The notes beneath the pieces were generated by a model. The model worked only from the letters and a program-made list of their open reading frames with translations. It searched no databases and had not been told where the DNA came from. From Flavobacterium johnsoniae UW101 (GTDB lineage: Bacteria; Bacteroidota; Bacteroidia; Flavobacteriales; Flavobacteriaceae): 64,000 nt of DNA. The stretch covers positions 1,240,001 through 1,304,000 of the forward strand of contig NC_009441.1 in NCBI RefSeq assembly GCF_000016645.1, read 5' to 3'. Below, piece by piece: positions 51,393 through 61,099 of this stretch (its first letter is position 1; the number at the start of each line of letters is the position of its first letter). The position numbers and the translations under genes are program-made.

Positions 51393-52409
51393 ATGATACA
51401 TAAAAAAATATATGTATTAGCACTGTTGCCTTTTTTTCTTTTTTCCTGTAAAAACAAATCAGAAGAAGCGGTAAGTGTTAATCCAAAAGACAGTTCTGCG
51501 GTTATAGCAGGCGATCCGCTGCCAAGCTGGAATAACGGACCTTTAAAAGAAGATATTATTTCTTATGTAGAAAAAGTAACCAAAAAAGGCAGCCCGGATT
51601 TTATTCCCATAGAAGACAGAATCGCCACTTTTGATAACGACGGAACATTATGGGCCGAAAAACCGTATGTTCAGGAATTATTTGCTTTTTATCAGGTAAA
51701 AAAAATGGTTGAAGCTAATCCCGCATTGGCACAAAAGCAGCCTTTTAAAGCCGTGATCGAAAAAGACAAAACTTACTTTGAAAAAGGCGGAGACAAAGCT
51801 CTTATACAGCTTGTTGGTGCAACACATACCGGAACGACAGAAGATGAATTTGAAACCTCGGTTAATGCATTTTTTAAGGATGCAAAATATCCGGGAAAAA
51901 ATGTTCCCGTAAAACAAATACGTTATCAGCCTCAGCTGGAACTGTTAAATTATCTTCGCTCAAACGGGTTTAAAACCTATATCGTAACTGGAGGAACAAT
52001 AGAAGTCGTGAGAGCAATATCTCAGGATTTTTACGGGATTCCAAAAGATCAGGTTGTAGGTACTTCTTTCAAATACAAATACGATGATGCAAAAAATGCA
52101 GTACAAAGAGAACCGGCTTTAGATCATTTTAATGATAAAGAAGGAAAACCTGTGGGCATACAACTGCATATTGGACAGCGTCCTGTTTTTGCCTGCGGTA
52201 ACGAAGGCGGAGCCGGAGACATTGCCATGCTCAAATATTCGCAGGGAAATAAATATCCTTCATTTCAGCTGCTTATAAACCACAACGATTCTATTAGAGA
52301 ATACAGTTACCAGGAAAAAGATAATTTATCCTTAAGTACAGCCGCAAAAAACAAGTGGCATGTAGTAAGCATAAAAGACGATTGGAAAAAGGTGTTTGCA
52401 GATAAATAA
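51393..52409 (+). CDS. HAD-family phosphatase lipoprotein
   Basis: 338 aa with a lipoprotein signal (MIHKKIYVLALLPFFLFSC, Cys at residue 19). HAD motif I is IATFDNDGTLWAEKPY (nucleophile Asp and DxDGT pattern), motif II IVTGGTIEVVRAIS, and motif IV GNEGGAGDIAML. The cap region lies between. Expected in the periplasm or outer membrane as a phosphatase. It lies 67 nt after the sulfatase and may act on the same polymer or its products; inference from neighbours only. Confidence 0.9.
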   Translation: MIHKKIYVLALLPFFLFSCKNKSEEAVSVNPKDSSAVIAGDPLPSWNNGPLKEDIISYVEKVTKKGSPDFIPIEDRIATFDNDGTLWAEKPYVQELFAFYQVKKMVEANPALAQKQPFKAVIEKDKTYFEKGGDKALIQLVGATHTGTTEDEFETSVNAFFKDAKYPGKNVPVKQIRYQPQLELLNYLRSNGFKTYIVTGGTIEVVRAISQDFYGIPKDQVVGTSFKYKYDDAKNAVQREPALDHFNDKEGKPVGIQLHIGQRPVFACGNEGGAGDIAMLKYSQGNKYPSFQLLINHNDSIREYSYQEKDNLSLSTAAKNKWHVVSIKDDWKKVFADK

Positions 52410-52429
52410 TTTTGAATTAGTTAAGATTA

Positions 52430-52470
52430 ATGAGACAGCTTTTGCTGGCCAAAAGTTGTTTCATTTTGAT
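52430..52470 (+). terminator. Terminator-like hairpin after the HAD gene
   Basis: AATGAGACAGCTTTT pairs with AAAAGTTGTTTCATT over 15 bp (two G.U pairs), 7-nt loop, followed by TTGATTTTG. Lies 20 nt after the stop. Confidence 0.65.
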
Positions 52471-52502
52471 TTTGCGATGAATGATTTCTTAAATGAATTA
52501 CT

Positions 52503-53318
52503 ATGAAACGAATTACGATATTATTTCTCAGTACGGCTTTTTTTATATTGTCATTTAATGTTTGTGCACAAGATGCACCGCCAAAAACAGGAGCAAGCGC
52601 ACAGGAACTGGCAGATAAACTGGCTAATCCCGTCGCAAGTTTAATTAGTGTCCCGCTGCAAAATAATCTTACTTACGGGATTGGTCCATACAATGGAATA
52701 AAATATCAGATTAATATACAACCTGTTGTTCCATTTAAATTGAGTGAGAATCTCAACTTAATTACTCGCTATATTCTCCCGGTTGTAGATCAGCAGGATG
52801 TAACGGGAGCAAACACGCACGAGTTTGGTTTAAGCGATGCAACAATAACAGCCTTTTTTGCTCCTAAAACAAAAGGAATCATCTTTGGGGCTGGTCCGGC
52901 CTTTTTAGTACCAACCGCTACAGAAAAACTTTTAGGAACAGAAAAATTTGGAATTGGGCCAAGTGTTTTGGTTATGCATCAGGGAAAAGGACTATCTATA
53001 GGTTTTTTAGCCAATCAAATTTGGTCAGTAGCAGGAGCATCAGATCGCGCTGATTTCAATCAATTTTACACTCAGATATTTCTAACACATAGTTATAAAA
53101 GCGGTGCAAGTTTAGGGGTCAGTTCAGAAATTACACAAAACTGGCAGGGAAACACAACACTTATTACGCTTAGTCCAAATGTTGGCGCAATTACAAAATT
53201 AGGCAGTCAGACAATGCAATTTGCTGTGATGCCGTTAATTCCAATTGTAGGACATCAATCTATAAAACCTGATTGGGGTCTAAGAGCTGTTGTAGCATTT
53301 GTATTTCCGGGATCTTAA
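52503..53318 (+). CDS. Outer-membrane beta-barrel-like protein (neuromedin U-type annotation)
   Basis: 271 aa with signal peptide (ending FNVCAQ). The segment LANPVASLISVPLQNNLTYGIGPYNG is characteristic of a group often annotated neuromedin U or transporter in bacteria. The rest alternates in beta-strand fashion (YQINIQPVVPFKLSENLNLITRYILPVV) and ends in an aromatic/hydrophobic strand (RAVVAFVFPGS). Probably a small outer-membrane channel. It follows the HAD gene and precedes the DUF2252 gene on the same strand. Substrate unknown. Confidence 0.8.
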   Translation: MKRITILFLSTAFFILSFNVCAQDAPPKTGASAQELADKLANPVASLISVPLQNNLTYGIGPYNGIKYQINIQPVVPFKLSENLNLITRYILPVVDQQDVTGANTHEFGLSDATITAFFAPKTKGIIFGAGPAFLVPTATEKLLGTEKFGIGPSVLVMHQGKGLSIGFLANQIWSVAGASDRADFNQFYTQIFLTHSYKSGASLGVSSEITQNWQGNTTLITLSPNVGAITKLGSQTMQFAVMPLIPIVGHQSIKPDWGLRAVVAFVFPGS

Positions 53319-53417
53319 AACCGTCTAATAAAAAAATAGGAACTCACATCTTAATTAAAGATATGACATATTCCATGGAAAATTAGAGACGTGACAGAAG
53401 TAAAATAAATCATTCCT

Positions 53418-54815
53418 ATGACCGAAAAAACGGATAACAACGAGATTTTATTTGATCCAACGGCATCAAAAACAGAACGCTATGAAAAAGGCAGAGCGAT
53501 TAGAAAAATTGTGCCCCGCTCCTCTCATCAGCAATATGTGCCGTCAGAAAATCGCGAAGATCCTGTAGACATTTTAATAAGAACCAGTATAGGAAGAATC
53601 GAAAGTTTACTGCCTATCCGATATACCAGAATGATGGAATCGCCTTTCGCATTCTTTCGCGGAGCCGCCGCAATTATGACAGCAGATCTTGAGCAGACGC
53701 CCAATACAGGAATAGATTTACAACTCTGCGGTGATTGTCATTTAATGAATTTTGGAGGATTTGCAACGCCAGAACGCAAACTGGTTTTTGATATTAATGA
53801 TTTTGATGAAACTTTTCCGGGACCTTGGGAATGGGATGTAAAACGATTAGCGGCAAGTTTTGTTATTGCCGGAAAATGGAGAAAATTTTCTAAAAAAAAC
53901 TGTAAAGAATTTGCCTGGAATGTTGCAGACAGTTACAAAAGACATATGCTGGATTATAGTAAATTATCGGCACTGCAAATTTGGTATGCCGATATAGATC
54001 TGGCAGAATTAATAGAATTAGGAAAAGATGAAGAGATAAAAGAGTTTCATCAAAAAAGAATAAAAAAAGCCGCAGAATATACAGCACATGAAAAAGAGTT
54101 TGCAAAGATGACGTATCGCGATGGTGTGCGGGCAAGAATTAAAGACGAACCGCCGTTGATTTATCATCCCTCCGGAAACGAAGAAGATCAAATTTTAAAA
54201 GAAGCAGAGATAGTTCATAAACGATATTTAAAATCACTTCCAGAAGACAAACAGGTTTTATTAAGCCGGTATTCGATGCATGATTTTGCCATAAAAGTAG
54301 TAGGTGTAGGAAGTGTTGGCACACTCTGCGGTATTAGTTTGTTAATGTCGGCAACAGGAGAACCTATCTTTCTGCAGTTTAAAGAGGCAAGAAAAAGCGT
54401 TTTGGAACAACATGTAAAAGTCAAAGCTAAATACACGCATCAAGGCGAAAGAATTGTAATAGGACAAAAGTTAATGCAGTCAGCCTCAGATATGTTTTTA
54501 GGATGGACAAATGACGATAAAGGCCGATTTTTCTATATCCGTCAGCTTAGAGATGCCAAGGTAAAACCGGTTCTTGAAATTATGAAAGAAGAAAACATGA
54601 TAGATTATGCCAAAGCCTGCGGATGGGCACTTGCAAGAGCACACGCACGTTCTGGCGATCCTTCTATGCTTTCCGGATATATAGGAGACAGTAATGAATT
54701 TGCTAATTCAATTTCGAAATTTTCTCTTTTATATGCAGACCAAAACGAATCAGATTATAATAAAATGGTTAAAGCAGTAAAAGAAGGCAGACTGCCAATT
54801 GCTGCAGAAATATAA
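53418..54815 (+). CDS. DUF2252 family protein
   Basis: A 465-aa cytoplasmic protein without signal peptide. Family hallmarks: RYTRMMESPFAFFRGAAAIM, LCGDCHLMNFGGFATPERKLVFDINDFDET, WEWDVKRLAASFVIA. These resemble the aminoglycoside-phosphotransferase-like catalytic loop (GDCHLxNFG similar to GDxHxxN) followed by a DxND metal motif, so kinase activity is possible; I know of no proven substrate. It sits between outer-membrane and lipoprotein genes, an odd location for a cytosolic kinase-like protein. Confidence 0.92.
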   Translation: MTEKTDNNEILFDPTASKTERYEKGRAIRKIVPRSSHQQYVPSENREDPVDILIRTSIGRIESLLPIRYTRMMESPFAFFRGAAAIMTADLEQTPNTGIDLQLCGDCHLMNFGGFATPERKLVFDINDFDETFPGPWEWDVKRLAASFVIAGKWRKFSKKNCKEFAWNVADSYKRHMLDYSKLSALQIWYADIDLAELIELGKDEEIKEFHQKRIKKAAEYTAHEKEFAKMTYRDGVRARIKDEPPLIYHPSGNEEDQILKEAEIVHKRYLKSLPEDKQVLLSRYSMHDFAIKVVGVGSVGTLCGISLLMSATGEPIFLQFKEARKSVLEQHVKVKAKYTHQGERIVIGQKLMQSASDMFLGWTNDDKGRFFYIRQLRDAKVKPVLEIMKEENMIDYAKACGWALARAHARSGDPSMLSGYIGDSNEFANSISKFSLLYADQNESDYNKMVKAVKEGRLPIAAEI

Positions 54816-55102
54816 ATTTTAGTAATTAAAAAATACATCATGTAGCTCTGCAAAGTAAAAAAGAATCTGCTGTTTTATTTGAAATGAAAGAAAAAAGCCT
54901 AAAAATAAATAAGTAAGAAATTTACACAATGTATGATGCTAATTAAAATAAATGATTTATCTTTGAGTGTTTTGTAAAAGCCTGTAATATAGTTCTTTGT
55001 GTTTTGATAACGCATTTTCGAAGCCTTTTATCGTTCATTCAAGATTTTCAGAATTAATAATTTCGAGTTAAGCCAATTAATCAATAATTTAAATTCTACA
55101 AG

Positions 55103-55681
55103 ATGAATATCAAAAGAACAAATCTTCGCATTATCCCAATACTGTTTTTGGGTTTAATTTACAGCTGTTCTCCAACTGTAAGAGTGACAACTGATTACGA
55201 TCATGCAGCAAATTTTGGTGAATATAAAACCTTTGCAGTCTACGATTTAAAAGCAAAACAGGGTCAGGTAAATCAGTTAAATGTAGACCGTGTTACTAAT
55301 GCAATTCGTGCAGAAATGATCGCCAAAGGATTTAAAGAAAGTGACAATCCGGATTTAAAAGTAAATGCAGTTTCAATCTTAAAAAATAAAACTTCAGTAT
55401 CTGCCGATACCAATTTCTACGGTTACGGCGGTATGTATCGACCATACGGATATTGGGGAGGCGGTGCCATGATGGGCGGCGCTAATACAACATTTAATAC
55501 ATACGATTACGTTGACGGCTCACTTGTAATTGATATTGTTTCTACAAAATCTCAAAAACTAGTGTGGCAGGGAATTGGTAATGCTGAAATCGACAGCAAG
55601 CCAGACAATCCGGAGGAATTTATTAATAACTCTATCAAAAAAATCTTAGCCGGTTTTCCTCCCGGAGCAGAAAAAAAATAA
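55103..55681 (+). CDS. DUF4136 lipoprotein
   Basis: 192 aa with lipoprotein signal (ILFLGLIYSC, Cys about residue 22). The mature part begins SPTVRVTTDYDHAANFGEYKTFAVYD, the DUF4136 start, with LVIDIVSTKSQKLVWQGIGNAEI near the end and a Gly/Tyr-rich middle (FYGYGGMYRPYGYWGGGAMMGG). Function of the family is unknown; it is periplasm-facing. Preceded by 287 nt that include a possible promoter box TATCTTTG at 54958-54965. Confidence 0.92.
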   Translation: MNIKRTNLRIIPILFLGLIYSCSPTVRVTTDYDHAANFGEYKTFAVYDLKAKQGQVNQLNVDRVTNAIRAEMIAKGFKESDNPDLKVNAVSILKNKTSVSADTNFYGYGGMYRPYGYWGGGAMMGGANTTFNTYDYVDGSLVIDIVSTKSQKLVWQGIGNAEIDSKPDNPEEFINNSIKKILAGFPPGAEKK

Positions 55682-55702
55682 TTAAAGTTTTTATAAAAAA
55701 CA

Positions 55703-55736
55703 GCTGTACTTTTTCTCAAACAAGAAAAAGTGCAGC
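55703..55736 (+). terminator. Hairpin after the DUF4136 gene
   Basis: GCTGTACTTTTTCT / AGAAAAAGTGCAGC stem (one T.G pair) with a 6-nt loop, 21 nt after the stop; only a short T run follows. Confidence 0.65.
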
Positions 55737-55812
55737 ATTTATAAAAACACCTTATTTTCTTTTGATTTCTTCAAAAGAACAGGATATCTATTTATAATTT
55801 AAGATCAAAATT

Positions 55813-57006
55813 ATGCAGGATATAGTACTTTCGCTTTTCTTTTTTATAGCTACAATCGTTGGATTTGCTACTTCATTTATGGTTCTTTTTTCAAAGAAAA
55901 ACTATACTAAGAGTTTTTTCTTAGGACTATTTTTGTTTAGCCTTGCAGTCGTAAGTATTTACAATTTTTATTTGTCGGCACACGATTTTAAAGATTTCCC
56001 AGATCTTATCATGATCACAAAATCGTTTATATTTCTTGTTGCCCCGTGCGCATTTTTGTACGTTCGGAGTGTGTTGTTTCCCTATTCTGCTTTTAAAAAT
56101 TACGACTGGCTTCATTTCCTGCCATTATTAATTTATTTCTCGCTTACAATTGTTGTTTGGATTGGAAACTTCACAAACTTTTATTCTGTTGAATACCTTT
56201 CTGTAAAAATAAAAAGTCCGTTTTCTATATTCAGCCTGAGTGTGTGGCTTTTATATGCTTTTTGCCAGACCATGATGATTTTAAATTATGATTTAAAAAA
56301 GTTCAAGGAAAATCATTTTCAAAAAATAAAAATTTTAAACTGGATCAGAGTTTATAATTTAATGATTCTGTTTTTGTTTTCTACACTTTTTGTCCACTTC
56401 TTTTTAATGAACAAAGTCGACCGCATAGATTATTCCTGTTATGTTTTGATTTCGTCGGTGCTCCTTTTTACGGTATGCTGGCTTTATTTTAAACCGCAGA
56501 TATTTTATGATCCGCATGAAATTGATGAGTTTAAAATTATAGAAGAAAACTTAGAAATTTTTACATCGAAAGAAACTAAAAATTCACTCCCGATGGTCAA
56601 AGAATTAACTCCTGAAAAAAAAGAATTATACCTGTCTAAACTAGAGAGCATATTTGATTCAAAAAAACTCTTTTTAAAGAAAGATCTCGTGATTCGCGAC
56701 ATTTCAGAAGAAACCGGAATTACCGTAAATAATCTTTCTAATTTAATTAATTCAGAATTTAATTTACATTTTCAGGATTATATAAATCTAAAGCGAATCG
56801 AATATTTTAAAGAAAAAATAAACGATGCAGACTGGAAAGATTTATCACTCGAAGGAATGGCATGGGCTTCTGGTTTTAAATCCAGAACAACCTGTTTTAG
56901 AGCTTTTATAAAACATACCGGAAAATCTCCTTCAGAATACTTCAAAATAATCAGGATTAGTCCTGAAAAAACAAATTCCTACTTCCTTAAACAATCTACA
57001 AACTGA
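55813..57006 (+). CDS. Membrane-bound AraC-type transcriptional regulator
   Basis: A 397-aa protein with about seven hydrophobic helices in residues 1-235 (for example VLSLFFFIATIVGFATSFMVLF and VLISSVLLFTVCWLYF), followed by a linker and a C-terminal AraC helix-turn-helix (LVIRDISEETGITVNNLSNLINSEFN...LEGMAWASGFKSRTTCFRAFIKHTGKSPSEYF). Such 7TM-HTH regulators sense a signal in the membrane and act on DNA directly. It lies between the DUF4136 gene and two outer-membrane protein genes and probably controls one or both groups. Confidence 0.9.
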   Translation: MQDIVLSLFFFIATIVGFATSFMVLFSKKNYTKSFFLGLFLFSLAVVSIYNFYLSAHDFKDFPDLIMITKSFIFLVAPCAFLYVRSVLFPYSAFKNYDWLHFLPLLIYFSLTIVVWIGNFTNFYSVEYLSVKIKSPFSIFSLSVWLLYAFCQTMMILNYDLKKFKENHFQKIKILNWIRVYNLMILFLFSTLFVHFFLMNKVDRIDYSCYVLISSVLLFTVCWLYFKPQIFYDPHEIDEFKIIEENLEIFTSKETKNSLPMVKELTPEKKELYLSKLESIFDSKKLFLKKDLVIRDISEETGITVNNLSNLINSEFNLHFQDYINLKRIEYFKEKINDADWKDLSLEGMAWASGFKSRTTCFRAFIKHTGKSPSEYFKIIRISPEKTNSYFLKQSTN

Positions 57007-57059
57007 AAATAGTTTGTTAAGACTGGTTTTGAAGTGTAATTAATTTTAAAACAGAAACC

Positions 57060-58034
57060 ATGAAAGCGATAATAAAGCAAAGACAAAACCTAAAATCTAT
57101 ATTCCTATTATTCTTTTTTTTCGTTTGTTTTCTGGGAAATGCCCAGCTTAAAGGCGGTCATATTCTGGGGGCGATGGGGCTTCAGTCAGGAACGCAGACA
57201 CCGGCTAATACACTAAGTGTTTATGTGCCGGGTTATTTATATGATGCATCTTCTTTGCGGGATGCCAACGGAGACAAATCGATTGCAAATCCAGATATAA
57301 CCATGTTTTTAACAGGTGCAGGAGCCAATTATGTAAGCGATTTTAAAATTTTAGGAGCCAATTACGGAGCTACAATTTTAGTCGCCTTTGCCTCAAATAC
57401 AATTCAGGGAAACACAATCGATTCTAAAAACTCGCTTGCTTTTACAGACATGTATGTACAGCCTTTACAATTGGGCTGGCATAACAAAAGAGCCGATTTT
57501 GTTTTCAGCTATCAAATGTATCTTCCAACCGGAAGATTTACAGCAGGAGCTTCAGATAATGCCGGTTTAGGAATGTTTATAAACGAATTTTCTGCAGGAA
57601 CAACTTTGTTTTTTAATGATAAAAAAACGTTTCATTTCTCGGCTTTGGCATCGTATGAAATCAATAGCAAAAAGAAAGATACCGATATAAAAACCGGAGA
57701 TATTTTAAGTGTAGAAGGAGGACTTGGGAAAACCTTTTATATGCTTAATGCCGAAAAAACAGCACCAAAATCTATTTTAAATGCGGGGTTAATTTATTAT
57801 TTCCAATACAAGGTATCTAACGATAAAATTCCGGCGGGCAATTTTGTGCTGGAACCAGACAAAGACCAAATTGGCGGACTCGGCGCTGAGGTTAATTATC
57901 TTCATATTGGCTGTATGACTTCTGCAGGTTTAAGATGGGTTTCAGAATTTGGTGCCGAAAACCGTTTTCAGGGAAGTACTTTTTTCCTCACACTGGCACA
58001 CGTATTTAGCTTAGCAAAAGAAAAGAAAGGATAA
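57060..58034 (+). CDS. Outer-membrane transporter, phenol MetA-pathway family
   Basis: 324 aa with signal peptide (IFLLFFFFVCFLGNAQ). The mature sequence has the pattern of the Phenol_MetA_deg beta-barrel family: GGHILGAMGLQSGTQTPAN, YVPGYLYDAS, FVFSYQMYLPTGRF, FSAGTTLFFNDKKTFHFSALASYE, ending in beta-strands to the C-terminus. Probably an outer-membrane channel for small hydrophobic molecules. 53 nt after the AraC regulator, same strand. Confidence 0.85.
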   Translation: MKAIIKQRQNLKSIFLLFFFFVCFLGNAQLKGGHILGAMGLQSGTQTPANTLSVYVPGYLYDASSLRDANGDKSIANPDITMFLTGAGANYVSDFKILGANYGATILVAFASNTIQGNTIDSKNSLAFTDMYVQPLQLGWHNKRADFVFSYQMYLPTGRFTAGASDNAGLGMFINEFSAGTTLFFNDKKTFHFSALASYEINSKKKDTDIKTGDILSVEGGLGKTFYMLNAEKTAPKSILNAGLIYYFQYKVSNDKIPAGNFVLEPDKDQIGGLGAEVNYLHIGCMTSAGLRWVSEFGAENRFQGSTFFLTLAHVFSLAKEKKG

Positions 58035-58089
58035 GCAAAAATCAGGTTGATGTTTTTTAATGAATACGATAAATTTTAAATTGACTTAA

Positions 58090-59277
58090 ATGAGAAATAT
58101 ACATTCAGATTCTTCTATAAAAAACAGAAAACTTTTGCAGCAAATCGTTTTTGTTGCTGCTTTTTTCCTTTTTTCTTTTCAAGCCGCCATTGCACAGAAA
58201 CAGCATATAAGTGTAAAAGATTCTCTCGACGGCGCTTTCGATTTAAGCGATTATATTATTTATGCACATGGTTTTATTGTTGTGCCAACCATTATTACAG
58301 AGCCGGCTTTAGGAAATATTGGAGGTGCAGTTGTACCTGTATTTCTAAAAAAACGTCCGCCTGTTGTAGACGAAAATGGTAAAAAACGATTTATAAATCC
58401 GGATATAACCGGGGGAATTGGAATGTATACCGGAAACAAAAGCTGGATGGCAGGAGGATTTCGTTCTGCCACTTTAGTAAAACCCAAAATTTTATACCGT
58501 GTTATGGCAGGTTATGGCGACATGAATTTGTCATTTTATGAAAACAATCTGCCCAACGGAAGCGATCAGGAATTTAAACTCAATTTTAAATCGACAATTT
58601 TTTATACACAATGGCTCAAACAATTTAGAAATGCAAAATGGAGTGCCGGAGTGCAGTATTTATTTTTAAATTCTAAAATTAAACTCCCAGATATTAACCT
58701 CCCGCCGCCATTTGTAAAACCGGGCGATATTAAAAGTACAGTAAGTCAATTTGGAGGAGCTATTCAATTTGACGGACGTGACAATATATTTACACCAGAC
58801 AAAGGAATACGGCTTCAGTCAGATTTCTTTTGGTCTGATGATGCCATTGGGAGCGATTACGATGCCTGGCGCGTCAATTTATCGGCAATAGGATATTATC
58901 CATTAACAAAAAAATTAATTGGCGGGCTTAGGGTAGAAGGAGAGCAGGCGTTTGGGAGTCCGCCATTTTATTTAAGACCCGGAATTAATTTAAGAGGAAT
59001 TCCCGCGGCACGTTATCAGGGAAAAACCAGTATTGTTACCGAAGCCGAATTGCGATGGGATTTGTACCGAAGATGGAGTCTTATGGGTTACGGCGGACTG
59101 GCAAGTGCTTTTAACAATTGGGATCAGGCTTTTGCTAAACCAGTCGTGTACAGTTACGGAACAGGATTTAGATATTTACTTGCCCGAAAATTTAAACTCC
59201 GCATGGGTATCGATGTTGCAAGAGGAAATGAAGACTGGGCCTATTATATTGTATTTGGAAGCAATTGGCTTAGATGA
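58090..59277 (+). CDS. BamA/TamA-family outer-membrane protein
   Basis: 395 aa with signal peptide (FLFSFQAAIAQ). The C-terminal half has the surface-antigen barrel features: FDGRDNIFTPDKGIRLQSDFFW, INLRGIPAARYQGKTSIVTEAELRWDLYRRWSLMGYGG and a C-terminal strand YYIVFGSNWLR. It lacks POTRA repeats of visible length, so it is a short BamA-like barrel. Last gene of the plus-strand block that starts at the sulfatase; separated from the convergent protease gene by a hairpin. Confidence 0.87.
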   Translation: MRNIHSDSSIKNRKLLQQIVFVAAFFLFSFQAAIAQKQHISVKDSLDGAFDLSDYIIYAHGFIVVPTIITEPALGNIGGAVVPVFLKKRPPVVDENGKKRFINPDITGGIGMYTGNKSWMAGGFRSATLVKPKILYRVMAGYGDMNLSFYENNLPNGSDQEFKLNFKSTIFYTQWLKQFRNAKWSAGVQYLFLNSKIKLPDINLPPPFVKPGDIKSTVSQFGGAIQFDGRDNIFTPDKGIRLQSDFFWSDDAIGSDYDAWRVNLSAIGYYPLTKKLIGGLRVEGEQAFGSPPFYLRPGINLRGIPAARYQGKTSIVTEAELRWDLYRRWSLMGYGGLASAFNNWDQAFAKPVVYSYGTGFRYLLARKFKLRMGIDVARGNEDWAYYIVFGSNWLR

Positions 59278-59296
59278 TTGTTGATTTTGAAAATTA

Positions 59297-59324
59297 AATT
59301 CCCGATAATTATTTATCGAGAATT
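59297..59324. terminator. Hairpin between convergent BamA-like and CPBP genes
   Basis: AATTCCCGATAA / TTATCGAGAATT stem (one mismatch on plus, U.G on minus) with 4-nt loop; likely 3'-end signal for either gene. Confidence 0.55.
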
Positions 59325-59363
59325 CAATATAATTCGTGGACTTGCTTTACTGGCGGTAAAAAA

Positions 59364-60224
59364 TTATTTTTTCCAGTAAGGTGTAATGATTTTATTTTGT
59401 TTTTGGCTCAAAACCAATAGTAAAATGGTTCCTAATGCACAAAATACAATTGCTTGTATTGATCCTTCGGGACCAAATTCTCCTCCTGTTATAAATTCAG
59501 GACCGTGTATTTTGGCTTCTAATAAACTGCTTGTTTTTTCGTTTCCAGATGTTATCGCTCCAAAAATTCCCGACTGTGTAAAATTCCATGCAAAATGCAA
59601 AGCAATTGGAAACCACAAATTACGGCTGTAAATAAAAGCAGCTCCCAGCATAAAACCTGCAGTTGTGATACATATTCCTGAAATTATTGTGCCGTGAGGA
59701 TTCGCCAGATGAAAAACACCAAATAGTACAGAAGAAATCGTAAGAGAAATATAACTTCCTAGTTTTTCTTCTACAATTCTAAAAATAATGCCGCGTACCA
59801 ATATTTCTTCAATAATGGCAACAGTAAACATTATGGCAAATGGAATCAGGATAAACGAAACAGGATTGATATTTACTACACTGTAATTTCCGTTAAGGTA
59901 CATTACTAAAATAGTAAAAGACTGTAAAACAAAACCAATCAAAATTCCAATGGTAAGATTTTTGGCAAGTCCTTTTGCAGAAAATTCCGTTATGGCTCTT
60001 TTATCGTATTTCTTAAAGAAAAGGATATAACTCAAAATACACGAAAAAGAAACAAAAAGACCTTTTAAGAGATTTCGGTAGTCTTTTTCAAGTGGTGTTA
60101 AGGCTAGTAATTTTACGGCAATCTGCTGGCCAATAATGACAACAGCCATAAAAGTAAGCAGCGCAAGTACGATTTTAACAACGGGGAAATTAAATATTTT
60201 TTGTTTTCGGGTAAGAGTTTCCAT
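59364..60224 (-). CDS. CPBP family intramembrane metalloprotease
   Basis: 286 aa with about eight hydrophobic segments. The three CPBP/Abi motifs are present: EEILVRG (EExxxR), FGVFHLANP (FxxxH) and HFAWNF (HxxxN). These put the active site inside the membrane, as in Rce1-type proteases. Substrate unknown; such proteins are linked with bacteriocin immunity or membrane stress in other bacteria. Neighbouring AraC gene is on the same strand, 77 nt upstream. Confidence 0.92.
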   Translation of the reverse strand: METLTRKQKIFNFPVVKIVLALLTFMAVVIIGQQIAVKLLALTPLEKDYRNLLKGLFVSFSCILSYILFFKKYDKRAITEFSAKGLAKNLTIGILIGFVLQSFTILVMYLNGNYSVVNINPVSFILIPFAIMFTVAIIEEILVRGIIFRIVEEKLGSYISLTISSVLFGVFHLANPHGTIISGICITTAGFMLGAAFIYSRNLWFPIALHFAWNFTQSGIFGAITSGNEKTSSLLEAKIHGPEFITGGEFGPEGSIQAIVFCALGTILLLVLSQKQNKIITPYWKK

Positions 60225-60301
60225 TTGATTTATTTTAATGATTTATGATGAGACAAAAATATCCCGCATCAAAAACAAAAAATAGAATGAAATTTGCCTC
60301 T

Positions 60302-61099
60302 TTATAATTTTTGAAACTGTTTTGGCAGAAATCCCGTTTGCGTTTTAAAAGTTCTTATAAAATGACTTTGATCAGCAAATCCGCATTCGAGGGCAATTTC
60401 GGTTAAATTATTTTCACTGGATTGTATCAGCGAAAGCGACCGATTAATTTTAATACGGCGCATATATTCGCCCAATGTGCAGCCAAAATATTTAGGGAAA
60501 TGCTTTGAAATGGTAATAGGGTTGAGGTTTAAAACCAATGCCAAATCCTGAAGATTGGGATTCTCGTTCCAGCAGTCGTTTAATAATTCGTTTAAACTTT
60601 TTACCCAAAACGGACTTTTCTCAAATCGATCCAAATGAGTATTGGCGTTCGATAACTGAGAGAACAACATTTTAATTGTATCAGCAGAAAAAGTATCGGC
60701 GGTAAGCGTTTCCTTAAAAATCTTTAAAATCAAAAACTTGGTAAAAGCTTCATTTTGAATTGATTTTTCGATAACAGCTTCGGAAATTTGAAGTTCCTTG
60801 ATGAGGTTTTCTTCAATTTCAATATTAATATTTCGGGAAGGAAAAAGCGTATTTTGGTTTAAATGCAGTTCGTCGCTGTGATAAAACAACAGCGATCCCG
60901 CGCCAACCGTTTCGCTGAAATTTTTTCTTTTCTCGGTCGTACCGCCTTTTAAGAAAAGCGTTATATGTGCATTATTGTGCGAATGCCAGCCTTCGTAAAC
61001 CTTGTTTTGATATTCAGTCTCGACCACAGCAATTCCCTGCGCAGTATCAAAACTGTTTTTGGTATTGCCTAAGTATTTCTCTTTTTCGAGTTCGTACAT
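60302..61099 (-). CDS. AraC-family transcriptional regulator
   Basis: 265 aa. The N-terminal ~130 residues look like a cupin sensor (EGWHSHNNAHITLFLKGG...GSLLFYHSDELH). The C-terminal two helix-turn-helix motifs are LQDLALVLNLNPITISKHFPKYFG and LTEIALECGFADQSHFIRTFKTQTGFLP. It probably controls the CPBP protease gene just downstream or the divergent C1 peptidase. The upstream gap of 244 nt is AT-rich. Start ATG 61097-61099. Confidence 0.9.
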   Translation of the reverse strand: MYELEKEKYLGNTKNSFDTAQGIAVVETEYQNKVYEGWHSHNNAHITLFLKGGTTEKRKNFSETVGAGSLLFYHSDELHLNQNTLFPSRNINIEIEENLIKELQISEAVIEKSIQNEAFTKFLILKIFKETLTADTFSADTIKMLFSQLSNANTHLDRFEKSPFWVKSLNELLNDCWNENPNLQDLALVLNLNPITISKHFPKYFGCTLGEYMRRIKINRSLSLIQSSENNLTEIALECGFADQSHFIRTFKTQTGFLPKQFQKL

